From positions 1 to 64,000 of the forward strand of contig NZ_JACJRC010000001.1 in assembly GCF_014697025.1 (NCBI RefSeq): a stretch of 64,000 bases of DNA, given 5' to 3'. This stretch comes from Alkalinema sp. FACHB-956. Its GTDB lineage: Bacteria; Cyanobacteriota; Cyanobacteriia; Leptolyngbyales; Leptolyngbyaceae. The notes under the pieces were generated by a model, which saw only the letters and a program-made list of their open reading frames with translations, did no database searches and was not told where the DNA came from. Below, piece by piece: positions 35,418-45,600 of this stretch. A program made the translations under genes and the position numbers. Numbering within the stretch: position 1 is the first letter of the stretch; each line of letters starts with the position of its first letter.

Positions 35418-36374
35418 ATGATTGTAGCGATTGCCAATGGCGTCATCATGCACAAGTCGTTTCCATTGCAAATTTTAGCCGATCGCCGTTATCAACCCTG
35501 GCTATGGCTTGTGTTGACTGTTTTGCTGCTGGTTCCGATCGGGATGCATAATCGGGGATATTTCCAACGCCCCGATCGTACAGCTATCACCCTAGAAATA
35601 GCTCCTGGAATCACCTACCAGCGGATATTTTTGAACACTTCCCAACCTGTTGTTTTTCACGTTGCTCGTATCGATTTGCAATCCGGAGCGATCGGGGTGT
35701 TGGTGACGCCGAGTCTACCGGGCACAGGCCGACAGAAAACCCAAGCCCGCACCACCTCAGACTTTTTGCAGGAATTTCGCTTGCAATTAGCCGTCAATGC
35801 AAGTTTTTTTTATCCCTTCCGGGAAGAAGCGCCCTGGGACTACTTTCCCAAGGCAGGCGATCGGGTCTTTGCTGCGGGACAAACCATTGCCCAGGGCCAG
35901 GAATACGCTCCACCCGTCCCAGATCATCCAGTCATTTGTTTCGATCGGCAACACCGAGGCCAAATTCTAGAGACCCACACCTGTCCAGCAGGGACCTGGA
36001 ATGCGGTTGCCGGAAATTTTCTCCTCCTGAAATCCGGCAAAATTTTACCCATGGCCTTTCAGGATCAACGTCGCTATCCTCGACTCCTTGTTGCATTGGA
36101 TCGATCGGGAGATACCCTCTGGCTGATTCTGTCCGACGGTAAGCAGCCCGGTTACAGTCGCGGTTCCACGCTCCAGGAATCGGCAGAACTGGCCCAACGG
36201 CTGGGAGCGGAGACTGCCCTCAATTTAGACGGTGGCGGATCAACCACGATGGTTGCGGCCATTTCCAACCAATCCAAGGTGCTGAATGCCCCAATTCACA
36301 ATAAAATTCCCATGACTGAACGCCCCGTTGCTAACCACTTGGGATTTTATCTACGCGATCGCGATCGCAAGTGA
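35418..36374 (+). CDS. Phosphodiester glycosidase family protein (NAGPA domain), membrane anchored
   Basis: 318 aa from ATG 35418; starts further upstream overlap the divergent gene at 35335, and ATG 35448 is an alternative. One membrane segment (about residues 27-45, PWLWLVLTVLLLVPIGM) anchors a periplasmic NAGPA-type domain. Family features: VNASFFYPF, PRLLVALDRSGDTLWLIL, and the C-terminal ALNLDGGGSTTMV with conserved GGGSTT. Bacterial members are exopolysaccharide or cell-wall phosphodiester alpha-GlcNAcases. The substrate is not known here. Confidence 0.83.
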   Translation: MIVAIANGVIMHKSFPLQILADRRYQPWLWLVLTVLLLVPIGMHNRGYFQRPDRTAITLEIAPGITYQRIFLNTSQPVVFHVARIDLQSGAIGVLVTPSLPGTGRQKTQARTTSDFLQEFRLQLAVNASFFYPFREEAPWDYFPKAGDRVFAAGQTIAQGQEYAPPVPDHPVICFDRQHRGQILETHTCPAGTWNAVAGNFLLLKSGKILPMAFQDQRRYPRLLVALDRSGDTLWLILSDGKQPGYSRGSTLQESAELAQRLGAETALNLDGGGSTTMVAAISNQSKVLNAPIHNKIPMTERPVANHLGFYLRDRDRK

Positions 36375-36413
36375 ATCCCAGAGAATTGCTTGAAAGTGCA
36401 GAAAAGCTTACAG

Positions 36414-36443
36414 GCCCAGCGAGGTAAAGCCCAGCGAGGTAAA
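36414..36443. repeat. 15-nt tandem duplication
   Basis: gcccagcgaggtaaa at 36414-36428 and 36429-36443, followed by degenerate partial copies (gtccagcaaagc, gcccagcaaaag) to about 36477. Confidence 0.85.
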
Positions 36444-36469
36444 GTCCAGCAAAGCAAAGCTTGAAAGCC

Positions 36470-36502
36470 CAGCAAAAGGCCCTGGCTCACTTAGCCAAGG
36501 CC
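36470..36502 (-). terminator. Terminator of the 37-aa peptide gene (minus strand)
   Basis: GGCC-C-TGGCT, loop CACTT, AGCCA-A-GGCC (36478-36502), a 9-bp stem with one mismatch. On the minus strand it is followed by TTTTGC. It lies about 100 nt downstream of the stop of the small gene at 36601-36714. Confidence 0.55.
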
Positions 36503-36600
36503 AACAGAGGAGTTTTGCCAAAAATAATCCATCGTCGTTGATGCAATACAAATAACACCGACAACTAACCAGAAGTTATCAAGAATTCACTGACTAACGA

Positions 36601-36714
36601 CTAGAACAAACCGATTAATAACACTGATGTAAACACTGTAAAGAGAATCAATGAAACAATTAAAAGATTACTAACGGTTTCATCATGATGGGCAGTTTGA
36701 TTGGGATTTTGCAT
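36601..36714 (-). CDS. 37-aa single-span membrane peptide
   Basis: ATG at 36714 reading MQNPNQTAHHDETVSNL and then a hydrophobic stretch of about 21 residues (LIVSLILFTVFTSVLLIGLF), stop TAG at 36601. A good ribosome site GGGAGAA stands 8 nt before the ATG, and a terminator-like hairpin lies beyond the stop. Polar N-terminus plus one helix is the layout of small photosystem/cytochrome subunits and membrane regulatory peptides, but it matches none I can name. It lies 224 nt downstream of the SagB-like gene in the same orientation. Too short for usual gene finding. Confidence 0.6.
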   Translation of the reverse strand: MQNPNQTAHHDETVSNLLIVSLILFTVFTSVLLIGLF

Positions 36715-36938
36715 CGTTTATTCTCCCTGAAGTGATTCTTCCAAGATGTAGCGTTTTTGGATGTCCCTATTCTAAGAGAGTCTCATCGCTAAACCCAGAG
36801 ATTGCAAAACAACGTAGCAATCCCAGAGAATCTGTAATTCCTCTACAAGAAAGTATGTATATTCCTGTAATTTTTCACAGTTTAATTTGCCTCAGCTTAA
36901 TTTGCCTCAGTTTTTGGGTGACAGCTTTGGGACCACAG

Positions 36939-38486
36939 TTATTTCCGAGGGTTGTGCCAAGGTCGTCCCAGGGTCGTGATGTAGAGTACCGCTTCATCGG
37001 CAGGAATTCCCAAAACTTCATTCACCTGATCATCAAAAAAGCCACCAATGCCACTCACCCCCAAGCCTAGACGAATTGCTGCGAGGTTCAGCCGTTGCCC
37101 CAAATGTCCGGCATCTAAATGCAGGTAGCGGTAGGCCCGATCGCCATATTGTTCGATCGCCGCTGAAAGGTCAGCGGTATGAAACACCACTGCCGCCGCA
37201 TCTCGACCCAAATTCTGCCCCAAACAGAGGTAATGGAGTTCCTGGCGGAAGTTTTTAAACCGAATTTGCCGCAATTCCTGCGCTTTGGGTGCGTAGTAAT
37301 AACAGCCCTCCTCCAAACCCGTTACGCCGGAGACAGCAATAAAAGTTTCTACCAAATTGAGGTCAAAATAGTCCGGCGATCGATCTAAATGTTGCTCAAT
37401 GTATTGCTGGGGCTGATAGGTAAAGCTGAGCATCGCTTGGAGTTCGGTCAGCGTAATGGGTTCGCCGTTATAGTCACGGGTCGATCGACGACTCAAAAGG
37501 GTATCTTCTAATCCCGTCAAATCCTGGCCCCAGAGAATCGGTTTAGTGGCCATGGGCACCTTGAGACAGAAGGGAAAGTTATATTTATCAACGCGATCGG
37601 TTTCGGCAACCGGAATCTTCCAATCCACTTTGGCATCGGAAACTGCAATTTCCGTCGCTTGGTGGAGGTAACTCAGCAAAGCGCCATTGGGCAGTTTGCG
37701 GGGATAGTCGGCTTGGGTCTGACTGGGCAGTGCGGTTTTACTCAGGGGGAGGTTTTGGTTCACCAAGCGTCGATCGGCCAAGGCCAAAACCGCCATCGTC
37801 CCTTCTTGCTCCGCATCGAGATACAGCAGCGAATTCATCGCCCGATCTGCAAAGCCACCAATTAGGTGAGGCCGAAAATCGCTAATGGAACCCGCTAATT
37901 CCAGGTTCCCCAGTAAATGCCCCGTATCCAGACAAATCCGACGGTAGGCCCGATCCTGGTAACGCCACGCCGATCGATAGAACACATCTGTAATCACTAA
38001 AGCCAGTTGCGTACCTTCCAAGGCGGGGTGCCAAAAGCAGGCGGATTGCAATGCTGTCCAGAGGTCGCTTTCCCAGAAATGGAGCAGACTATGGGTTTTG
38101 GCCTGGTAGTTGTACAACCCAGCGGGCAGTTCAGGAGTCCCCCGCGAAATCAAATACATTTCCGCTGGATAGAGCCCGCCCGCTGATGGGGCAGCCCGCA
38201 GGTAATAGGGCTCACCGTTCTGGGGAATCATCCCGGTTAAACCGTAGCTACAGACTAACAAGTGTGATAGTCGATACCAAAACAATTCACTGGGCGCATG
38301 GGCATAGGCCGCGATCGTCGATTCCTGGAGGTAGGGTTTGAGGTCAAAGGTGATGCCGATCGGATATTCCTTAAACGGCACAGGTTGCTTGTCCCAGTCG
38401 ATCTCGCTCCCTTGTTTGAGGTTCTCTGGGCTGTACTTCGTGCGTTCGTGATAGTGCTGGGCAATGGAAATGGGCGAATCCGGCAT
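36939..38486 (-). CDS. SagB/ThcOx-family oxidoreductase, two nitroreductase domains
   Basis: 515 aa from ATG 38486 (the frame extends to a TTG at 38507). Two flavin-dependent nitroreductase-fold halves. N-terminal half: YYLRAAPSAGGLYPAEMYLI (about residue 84) and RICLDTGHLLGNLELAG. C-terminal half: LLSRRSTRDYNGEPITLTELQAML (about 325) and RYLHLDAGHLGQRLNLAAIRLGLG. SagB-type enzymes oxidise azolines to azoles in some RiPP pathways, but no cyclodehydratase or precursor peptide is nearby, so this is a stand-alone cyanobacterial member of unknown substrate. Confidence 0.85.
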   Translation of the reverse strand: MPDSPISIAQHYHERTKYSPENLKQGSEIDWDKQPVPFKEYPIGITFDLKPYLQESTIAAYAHAPSELFWYRLSHLLVCSYGLTGMIPQNGEPYYLRAAPSAGGLYPAEMYLISRGTPELPAGLYNYQAKTHSLLHFWESDLWTALQSACFWHPALEGTQLALVITDVFYRSAWRYQDRAYRRICLDTGHLLGNLELAGSISDFRPHLIGGFADRAMNSLLYLDAEQEGTMAVLALADRRLVNQNLPLSKTALPSQTQADYPRKLPNGALLSYLHQATEIAVSDAKVDWKIPVAETDRVDKYNFPFCLKVPMATKPILWGQDLTGLEDTLLSRRSTRDYNGEPITLTELQAMLSFTYQPQQYIEQHLDRSPDYFDLNLVETFIAVSGVTGLEEGCYYYAPKAQELRQIRFKNFRQELHYLCLGQNLGRDAAAVVFHTADLSAAIEQYGDRAYRYLHLDAGHLGQRLNLAAIRLGLGVSGIGGFFDDQVNEVLGIPADEAVLYITTLGRPWHNPRK

Positions 38487-38789
38487 GACCTTAGCGGGGG
38501 CGAACAAATCCTACATCTAGTGGGTCTTTAGATCTTGGCATGGTTTGTGAGATCCTGCTCACCCAGATTTGGGTAAGCGTTGGGTCGCGAAACCAAGGGG
38601 CCAATTCTGTTAAATTTGTTCCCTAATTTTGGCAGCCCTTTATCCACTTCTGTTACAGCGTTCTCTTTCTCTGCACTTGACCTATCCAGTCGGTGGACGA
38701 TCGTAGGCTTAATTTTGGCTACGATCGCCGACTCATGTTAGATGCCATTGCTAGAAACGATTACTAGAAACGATTGTTAGAAACGATTG
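38487..38789. other. Intergenic region with a 13-nt repeat array
   Basis: 303 nt between the SagB-like gene and a secreted-protein gene. The only clear structure is the four-unit 13-nt array at 38745-38796. No gene seen. Confidence 0.5.
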
Positions 38790-38796
38790 CTAGAAA
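38745..38796. repeat. 13-nt tandem repeat, four units
   Basis: Units ccattgctagaaa, cgattactagaaa, cgattgttagaaa, cgattgctagaaa at 38745, 38758, 38771 and 38784, with the start of a fifth (ccatt). It directly abuts the stop of the minus-strand gene at 38790, so the last unit overlaps that gene's stop region. Confidence 0.9.
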
Positions 38797-39479
38797 CCAT
38801 TCGTCGGCTGAATGAATTGGGAATTGGCCCGGACAAAACAGTTATCTGTAGTTTTCAACCAAGGTGCCCCGTTGAGCATTGTGATTGCGAGGCCCGATCG
38901 ATCGATGAGGGCTTGAATTCCTTGGTTCTTCTGATAAGTCAGTTTGATTGGCCCATTCGGACTCGTTCGACAATTTAAAGAACCATCGGCGGAAACAACT
39001 TGCCACCCTTTCCAAGTACTCGATTGGGTTCCGCCATTCCACTGGTTGACCCTCTCTGGCGTAAAATCTCCACGGGCATTGGGACGGGGCAATGCGTCTA
39101 CCAATGATAAAGTTGTCGTTGCCCCGATCGCTGGACAAGCTTTGCCGCCTGTGACTTTCCAAGTGGCAGAAAATGACTGCCCAGGCAGGTCTTCAATAAT
39201 ATCAATCTCGCCTGTACAAGTTTGTTCTGCGCCCCGCCCTGTCCGAAAATCTCGAAAGGTTCCTTTCCATTGGGAGACGCCACTGAAGGGGACAGGCACG
39301 CCGGAGACTGTCGCATTACCCATCCAAATTCTGCCTTGGATGCGAGTTGTGTACTCGATGTAAGGAGGATTGAAAATAAAGCGAGTTTGTCCATTGGAGG
39401 TTGTGTAAACCGCAGCGGAAGCAGTCGCAGGCAAAGCCAGTAGGAGGGCACTTGTGGCTAAAAGAGACCGGACTAGCAT
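38790..39479 (-). CDS. Secreted protein of unknown function
   Basis: 229 aa with a Sec signal peptide (LLATSALLLALPATASA, cleavage near residue 22). The mature part is beta-rich with aromatic residues; four cysteines after cleavage (TCTGE, KACPA, LNCRT, DNCFV) could form two disulfides. The last 70 residues (VSADGSLNCRTSPNGPIKLTY...) resemble the bacterial SH3 style of SADGSLNVRSGPG. I do not recognise a whole-length family. Periplasmic or extracellular by inference. Confidence 0.7.
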   Translation of the reverse strand: MLVRSLLATSALLLALPATASAAVYTTSNGQTRFIFNPPYIEYTTRIQGRIWMGNATVSGVPVPFSGVSQWKGTFRDFRTGRGAEQTCTGEIDIIEDLPGQSFSATWKVTGGKACPAIGATTTLSLVDALPRPNARGDFTPERVNQWNGGTQSSTWKGWQVVSADGSLNCRTSPNGPIKLTYQKNQGIQALIDRSGLAITMLNGAPWLKTTDNCFVRANSQFIQPTNGF

Positions 39480-39629
39480 TCTAAATCTCTCAATCTATAT
39501 TTCACTGGAAAAACTACGCTAGTTAAGTTCAAGGCTACGGAAATCAAACCATAGATTCTACTCAATGTTATTGAATGTCAGTGCGATTTGATCTGGGGTC
39601 TCAATGAGAAATGGTTGAGCACGGCGTTT

Positions 39630-40199
39630 CTAAAACCGAGGCACCTCGAGGCTAAACCCTGGCAGCAGGTCTGCGCCAGATAGCTGGGTCGGTAGCGATC
39701 GCACTTCGACGGGTTGTCCTGGTTGGTAAATTTCTACCTGTTGGTTTTGGGGATCAAACAACCAGCCCAGCTGCACCCCATTGTCTAAATACTCCTGCAT
39801 CTTGGCTTGGAGGGTGGCTAAATCGTCCGTGCGCGATCGTAGTTCAATGACAAAATCGGGGGCAAGGGGCGGAAATTTTTCCTGCTCGGCTTCTGAGAGT
39901 GCGGCCCAACGGTTCAGGGCAATCCAAGCGACATCGGGCGATCGCTTCGCCCCATTGGGCAATTGAAAGATAGTGGAAGAACTGAAAACTTTGCCTAACT
40001 GGGCTCCATCATTCCAGTTCCACACCTTGGCCCCCAGCCACATTTCTCGATCGCCGCTCACACCACCCACTGGGGACATCACAATCAAATTTCCCCGCGC
40101 CGTCATTTCAAAGCGCAACACTTCGTTTTGCCGACAGATGCTATAAAACTGATCATCCGTCAGGCCAGCAGCAGAAACATCGATCGTTAGCGTATCCAT
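39630..40199 (-). CDS. Uma2 family endonuclease-like protein
   Basis: 189 aa. PD-(D/E)xK-fold family that is hugely expanded in cyanobacteria. Typical blocks: RFEMTARGNLIVMSPVGG, RSPDVAWIAL with the Asp, FPPLAPDFVIELRSRTDDL with the Glu-Leu-Arg-Ser segment (most members have E-x-K/R-S), and YLDNGVQLGWLFDPQNQQVEIY. The role in the cell is unknown, although nuclease activity is assumed from the fold. It stands alone. Confidence 0.87.
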   Translation of the reverse strand: MDTLTIDVSAAGLTDDQFYSICRQNEVLRFEMTARGNLIVMSPVGGVSGDREMWLGAKVWNWNDGAQLGKVFSSSTIFQLPNGAKRSPDVAWIALNRWAALSEAEQEKFPPLAPDFVIELRSRTDDLATLQAKMQEYLDNGVQLGWLFDPQNQQVEIYQPGQPVEVRSLPTQLSGADLLPGFSLEVPRF

Positions 40200-40403
40200 A
40201 GGGCTTGTCCAGGAGGTGTCCGCTTATCTTCCATTGTATCGATCGTCCAGAGCTGACAGACTGCCCTGACGCAACTCTTGGGATTCTTAATCAACTTCTC
40301 CGGAAATCTCTCCAAGTGATTGAAAGGCTAGGTATGTCCAAGGGGGACTGCCGCAGGAAAATTCACCCACAGCACCTGCCTGGGATGGATCAAGATTGAT
40401 TTC

Positions 40404-41453
40404 ATGAGGAATGTAGGGATGCTCGCACAGGATAGCGCTTTTCAAAGCTTACATAACACAACGCCCGGTGCTGAAGCGGCAGATCATTGCCGACAAATTA
40501 TCGCCCAAGTTGAAACAGCCCTTTGCCGCAGCGATGTATATCGACAAGCGCTTGACCAACTCCAACAGTTAGCGGTGGAGAATGGCACTAGTACCCATTT
40601 CATGCTGAAGTCGGTGATTCGAGAAACGATTCGGCTGGCCGTGCGCTGTGTCACGCAGGCTGGAGATGCCACGATCGCCCCTCCGTCCCTAGAAACTTCC
40701 CCTCCCCTTCCCCCAGACACTGTTGATGCAGTGAACTCCGCTGAGTCTGTCCAACAGACACAGACCGATGCAGAAGACCAGGAAGACGCTGCTACTTTTA
40801 AGGCGATCGAGCAGGTGCTGCAAACCAAGCCCAATTCAGCCTTGGCCGTATTCCAGCCGAAGCCTCGGGAACGCAAACTGACCCCAGCGGAACAGGCCCA
40901 AAAAGCTGCCGATGAGCGGGCGGTGCGGCTGCGTCGTCTCTGTGCCCGCATTAAGTACGAGCGCCAGAGTCGGGGATTCTCGCTGGCGCAGATTCATGCC
41001 CGGACGTTCATTCCGCTCTATCATTTGCAAGCGATCGAGCAATGCAATATCGAGCATCTGCCGGAGGATATTTACCTACGTGGCTTTGTGCGGCGGCTAG
41101 AGCAAACCTTTGGGCTAGGTTTGGGGGCACTGACCGATGGATTTCCCGATCCGCAGCCAGCTCAAGCGGTGCCGACTTGGTACTACAACCAGACGGACGC
41201 GACCCCCAAGAAAGGTGGCGGTTTGAATGTGCATCCCTTGCATCTCTATCTGACCTATGGGGCCGTGATGGCGGGTGGGGTTTTCTGGCTCTCGCAACAA
41301 GCGGCTCCCAAGGCGAATGTCGCTCCCATTCAGATTGATGAATCCTTCCCGCAACAGTCCGCTGCGCCCATCCAATCGAAATCGGATGCCAAAACGGCCA
41401 AAACGAAAGCAGCCATCAGTCAGCAGGTCGCAGCCCCAGAAATTCTGCGGTAG
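40404..41453 (+). CDS. RodZ-like HTH membrane protein
   Basis: 349 aa. The N-terminal ~170 residues are low-complexity and acidic/Gln-rich. A Cro/RodZ-type helix-turn-helix follows (about residues 180-245: RLCARIKYERQSRGFSLAQIHARTFIPLYHLQAIE...DIYLRGFVRRLEQTFGL), then one membrane segment (about 278-298) and a short Lys/Ala-rich tail. The HTH-then-TM order is that of RodZ, the cytoskeletal partner of MreB, but the long N-terminal extension and short periplasmic tail are different, so it may be a cyanobacterial RodZ-like regulator instead. Confidence 0.75.
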   Translation: MRNVGMLAQDSAFQSLHNTTPGAEAADHCRQIIAQVETALCRSDVYRQALDQLQQLAVENGTSTHFMLKSVIRETIRLAVRCVTQAGDATIAPPSLETSPPLPPDTVDAVNSAESVQQTQTDAEDQEDAATFKAIEQVLQTKPNSALAVFQPKPRERKLTPAEQAQKAADERAVRLRRLCARIKYERQSRGFSLAQIHARTFIPLYHLQAIEQCNIEHLPEDIYLRGFVRRLEQTFGLGLGALTDGFPDPQPAQAVPTWYYNQTDATPKKGGGLNVHPLHLYLTYGAVMAGGVFWLSQQAAPKANVAPIQIDESFPQQSAAPIQSKSDAKTAKTKAAISQQVAAPEILR

Positions 41454-41533
41454 CGGATCGCCGGACTGGTTGCAGGATTGAGGATGAAACAGGTTTCTCC
41501 GTTGGGCTGAGATACATTGGCTAAGCTTAATTG

Positions 41534-41587
41534 AGGGGTGAACGATCGTGCTTGTGATGGGTGGCGATCGTTGGCCCCTTTTGTTTT
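41534..41587 (+). terminator. Terminator after the RodZ-like gene
   Basis: AGGGG...AACGATCG (41534-41548) pairs with CGATCGTT...CCCCT, with a 16-nt loop, followed by TTTGTTTTG. It lies about 80 nt after the stop codon. Confidence 0.75.
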
Positions 41588-41701
41588 GACGAGCTTCACG
41601 AATCTTCAGATACTCAGAGGGATTTTTCGTTAGCGATCGGAGAGTCCTTGTCTAGAATCAAAGCAGGATAGCAGATTTGTTTCCCCTGCTGAGAGTTGCC
41701 C

Positions 41702-43009
41702 ATGTTTGCTAGATTGAATCGCTGGTGGAGTCAGTTTTATCGCAATGCCCGCACGGTGAATAACGAACCCTTAAATAAGGTGAGTTTAATCGTGATTTTG
41801 GTTGTGGACTTATTCATCCTCACCAATGTGTTCATGGGCTTGAATGACATTAGCCAGTGGCATCTCAATCCGGCGGATGCCTACCCTTGCTATGGCGCTT
41901 GGGCCAACTATCGTGAAGTCAATTCCGACAAGCCTGCCGATCGTGATTTTGCCTTTATCCAGCGATCGATTGCGTCTGGAAACTTGTCCCAGGACTCAGT
42001 GCAGCAACGCTATCAACGACTGCAAGTTGATCATCTTGGTACGGTTTCTAAAACTTGCTTAAAATCAGCGGAGTATCAAGATCAAGCTAATACTGCGGAG
42101 AATCGTAAAACGCTACAAACGATCGACCAACGCCAAGCAAAAATTCGTTCCCTAGAACAGGCGAATACGAAGATTCGATCGCAGTACGATTCAACATTAC
42201 TGGAAAAGCTGGCAGGCCAACCCAAGAATCAGTCCATCAATGAAGTCAGCGCTGAAAAAGCTAAGCAGGAACTGGATAAGAACAACCAAGCGATCGCGAC
42301 CCTGAAGCAAGAAATTGCTGATCTCAAACAACAACTGTTAGCCAAGCCAGAAGTCGTCAACTTCTTAGGATTTTTGGGTGATGAAGGACAATTTAAGACC
42401 GTTGAACAAGGGTATGACCAAGCTGCTTTCTGGTATCCCAGCATTCAATTTCTCTTTCAAGCCTTATTTCTCATTCCACTGATTGGTCTTGCCCTCTGGG
42501 TGCATCGGTTGGCAAACCGTCGGGGCTATGGCTTGATTGCGCTGATTAGCTGGCATTTACTTGTTATTTTCTGCATTCCACTCCTGCTAAAACTCTTTGA
42601 ATTTCTGCAAGTGGGGGTGGTGTTTGAATTTGTTTTTGATGTCATTTCTGCCTTATTCGGTGGGTTACTCTTCCTCGTTAGCTACGTCTACATCCTGCTG
42701 ATTCCTTTACTAGGATTCGGCATTATCAAATTCTTCCAACGCTTTGTTTTCAACCAAAAATTACAAGCGGCCAATCGAGTCCAAAAATCCCGTTGCATTG
42801 GTTGCGGTCGCAAAATTCGGCATCAGGATAGCCACTGTCCCCATTGCGGGTTCTATCAATTCGTGGAGTGTCCCAACTGCCACCAGCCCACCTATCAATA
42901 TTTGCCCTACTGCAAAGAATGTGGGCATCCCCAGGAGTTCGATCGCCTCTCCGAGGTTCCCCCTTCCAGTCCCGATCACTTACCTCCCCTGGATCACCTT
43001 CCAGATTGA
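41702..43009 (+). CDS. Membrane protein with coiled coil and C-terminal zinc ribbons
   Basis: 435 aa from ATG 41702 (a TTG at 41696 also opens the frame). One membrane segment near residues 30-48; a periplasmic or lumenal coiled coil (about 110-220, SLEQANTKIRS, KQELDKNNQAIATLKQEIADLKQQL); four hydrophobic segments between about 250 and 355; then two cysteine ribbons: CIGCGRK...CPHCG and CPNCHQP...CKECG. This layout is seen in a cyanobacterial group of unknown function. A metal-binding cytoplasmic tail is an inference from the ribbons. Confidence 0.75.
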   Translation: MFARLNRWWSQFYRNARTVNNEPLNKVSLIVILVVDLFILTNVFMGLNDISQWHLNPADAYPCYGAWANYREVNSDKPADRDFAFIQRSIASGNLSQDSVQQRYQRLQVDHLGTVSKTCLKSAEYQDQANTAENRKTLQTIDQRQAKIRSLEQANTKIRSQYDSTLLEKLAGQPKNQSINEVSAEKAKQELDKNNQAIATLKQEIADLKQQLLAKPEVVNFLGFLGDEGQFKTVEQGYDQAAFWYPSIQFLFQALFLIPLIGLALWVHRLANRRGYGLIALISWHLLVIFCIPLLLKLFEFLQVGVVFEFVFDVISALFGGLLFLVSYVYILLIPLLGFGIIKFFQRFVFNQKLQAANRVQKSRCIGCGRKIRHQDSHCPHCGFYQFVECPNCHQPTYQYLPYCKECGHPQEFDRLSEVPPSSPDHLPPLDHLPD

Positions 43010-44622
<1,613 letters not shown>

Positions 44623-44809
44623 GCTGTTGGGTTCCTAACGCTTGTAATTAAGCGGACAGAAATGCAGTCGAAGCTCAGGGCTGACTGAGGCTGACTTCAG
44701 TTTCAAACTAAGTTTTAAACTCATTTACGTTTTAAACTCATTTCAGTTTCAGGCTGACTTCAGTTTCGGCTCACTATTTTCCTGGTTATCGATTAGTTCA
44801 GTCAAAGAG

Positions 44810-44844
44810 AAAGGTGAGAAGTTAAATCCCTCTCACCTTTTTTT
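44810..44844 (+). terminator. Intrinsic terminator after ahcY
   Basis: AAAGGTGAGA (44810-44819) pairs perfectly with TCTCACCTTT (44831-44840), loop of 11 nt, followed by TTTTG. A textbook terminator about 190 nt after the ahcY stop. Before it come short degenerate repeats of gttttaaactcatttcagtttc type. Confidence 0.85.
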
Positions 44845-44880
44845 GTTGAAGTTTTTGTTGAAGTTTTTTGTTGAAGTTTT
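44841..44880. repeat. 12-13 nt tandem repeat, three units
   Basis: ttttgttgaagt-type unit three times with slight length variation in the T-run, immediately after the ahcY terminator. Confidence 0.8.
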
Positions 44881-44909
44881 GCCTGAGTTCTATGGGGCTA
44901 CTGCGAGAG

Positions 44910-45251
44910 CTAGCCTGCCACCAGCGACATTCTTAATAACTGGTCGATCGTTTGGCTGAGTTGCTCGTAGGGGGTGATGCCGACAAATTCGGCGACCATT
45001 TGCCCCGCTTGGAAGACCAGGATGGTTGGTACGCTTTTCAAGCCCAATCGCTGCACTGTCAGCAAGTTTGACCCCGTGTCGAGTTTGACGATCTTGACTT
45101 GTTGGCTGTATTGGGTGGCGAGTTGCCCCACGATCGTGCCCATGACTCGGCAAGGGCCACTCCAATCTGCCAGACAACTCAGAATGACAAACTTTTCTTT
45201 GGCTAACAGGGTGTCTAAGTCTTCACCCTGAATAGATTTGACGAGGTTCAT
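44910..45251 (-). CDS. Thioredoxin-like protein with S-G-P-C active site
   Basis: 113 aa, thioredoxin fold. The active site reads DWSGPCR: Ser31 replaces the N-terminal nucleophilic cysteine, only Cys34 remains. The cis-proline VPTILVF and the FxxG-like end are normal. A further Cys26 lies in the preceding strand (LSCLAD). Without the first cysteine it cannot be a normal disulfide reductase; it could be a monothiol exchanger, a mixed-disulfide trap or a chaperone-like subunit. The gene stands alone with no obvious operon partner. Confidence 0.8.
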   Translation of the reverse strand: MNLVKSIQGEDLDTLLAKEKFVILSCLADWSGPCRVMGTIVGQLATQYSQQVKIVKLDTGSNLLTVQRLGLKSVPTILVFQAGQMVAEFVGITPYEQLSQTIDQLLRMSLVAG

Positions 45252-45600
45252 TATGATAGTTCCTTAAATTCGCACGATCGAGGGTATATTTACTTTTCTT
45301 CAGGCAATTCTGACTTAAATTTCCTGACTGAATCTGACTCCAGTTTTATCACTAGAGTCTTCTGACAAAGTTTAATGTTGACATTGAACGCTGACGTTTA
45401 ACGTTGACAAACAAAAAACTATTGATTTGCTTAAGATTGATTTAAGATTGATTGACTTAAGGGGGGATTGGATCCTATTTGACTTGCAGCGGGTCTCCCA
45501 ACGTAGACCACGAATGAACCTATTGATTCTAAATATAAAGCTAAATATGATTTTGCCTAGATAAACTGTTACATTTCTCATTAGTTTTGGGGGGTGGGAA
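45252..45600. other. Intergenic region, no gene seen
   Basis: 349 nt, AT-rich, divergent between the thioredoxin-like gene and the kinase-like gene. Contains short repeated words (ttgacattgaacgctgacg / tttaacgttgac near 45375-45408 and ttaagattgatttaagattgatt near 45430-45455). No gene recognised. Confidence 0.5.

Noticed and set aside
38745-38796. CRISPR array
   Set aside because: Units are 13 nt and directly adjacent with no spacers; no cas genes in the window.
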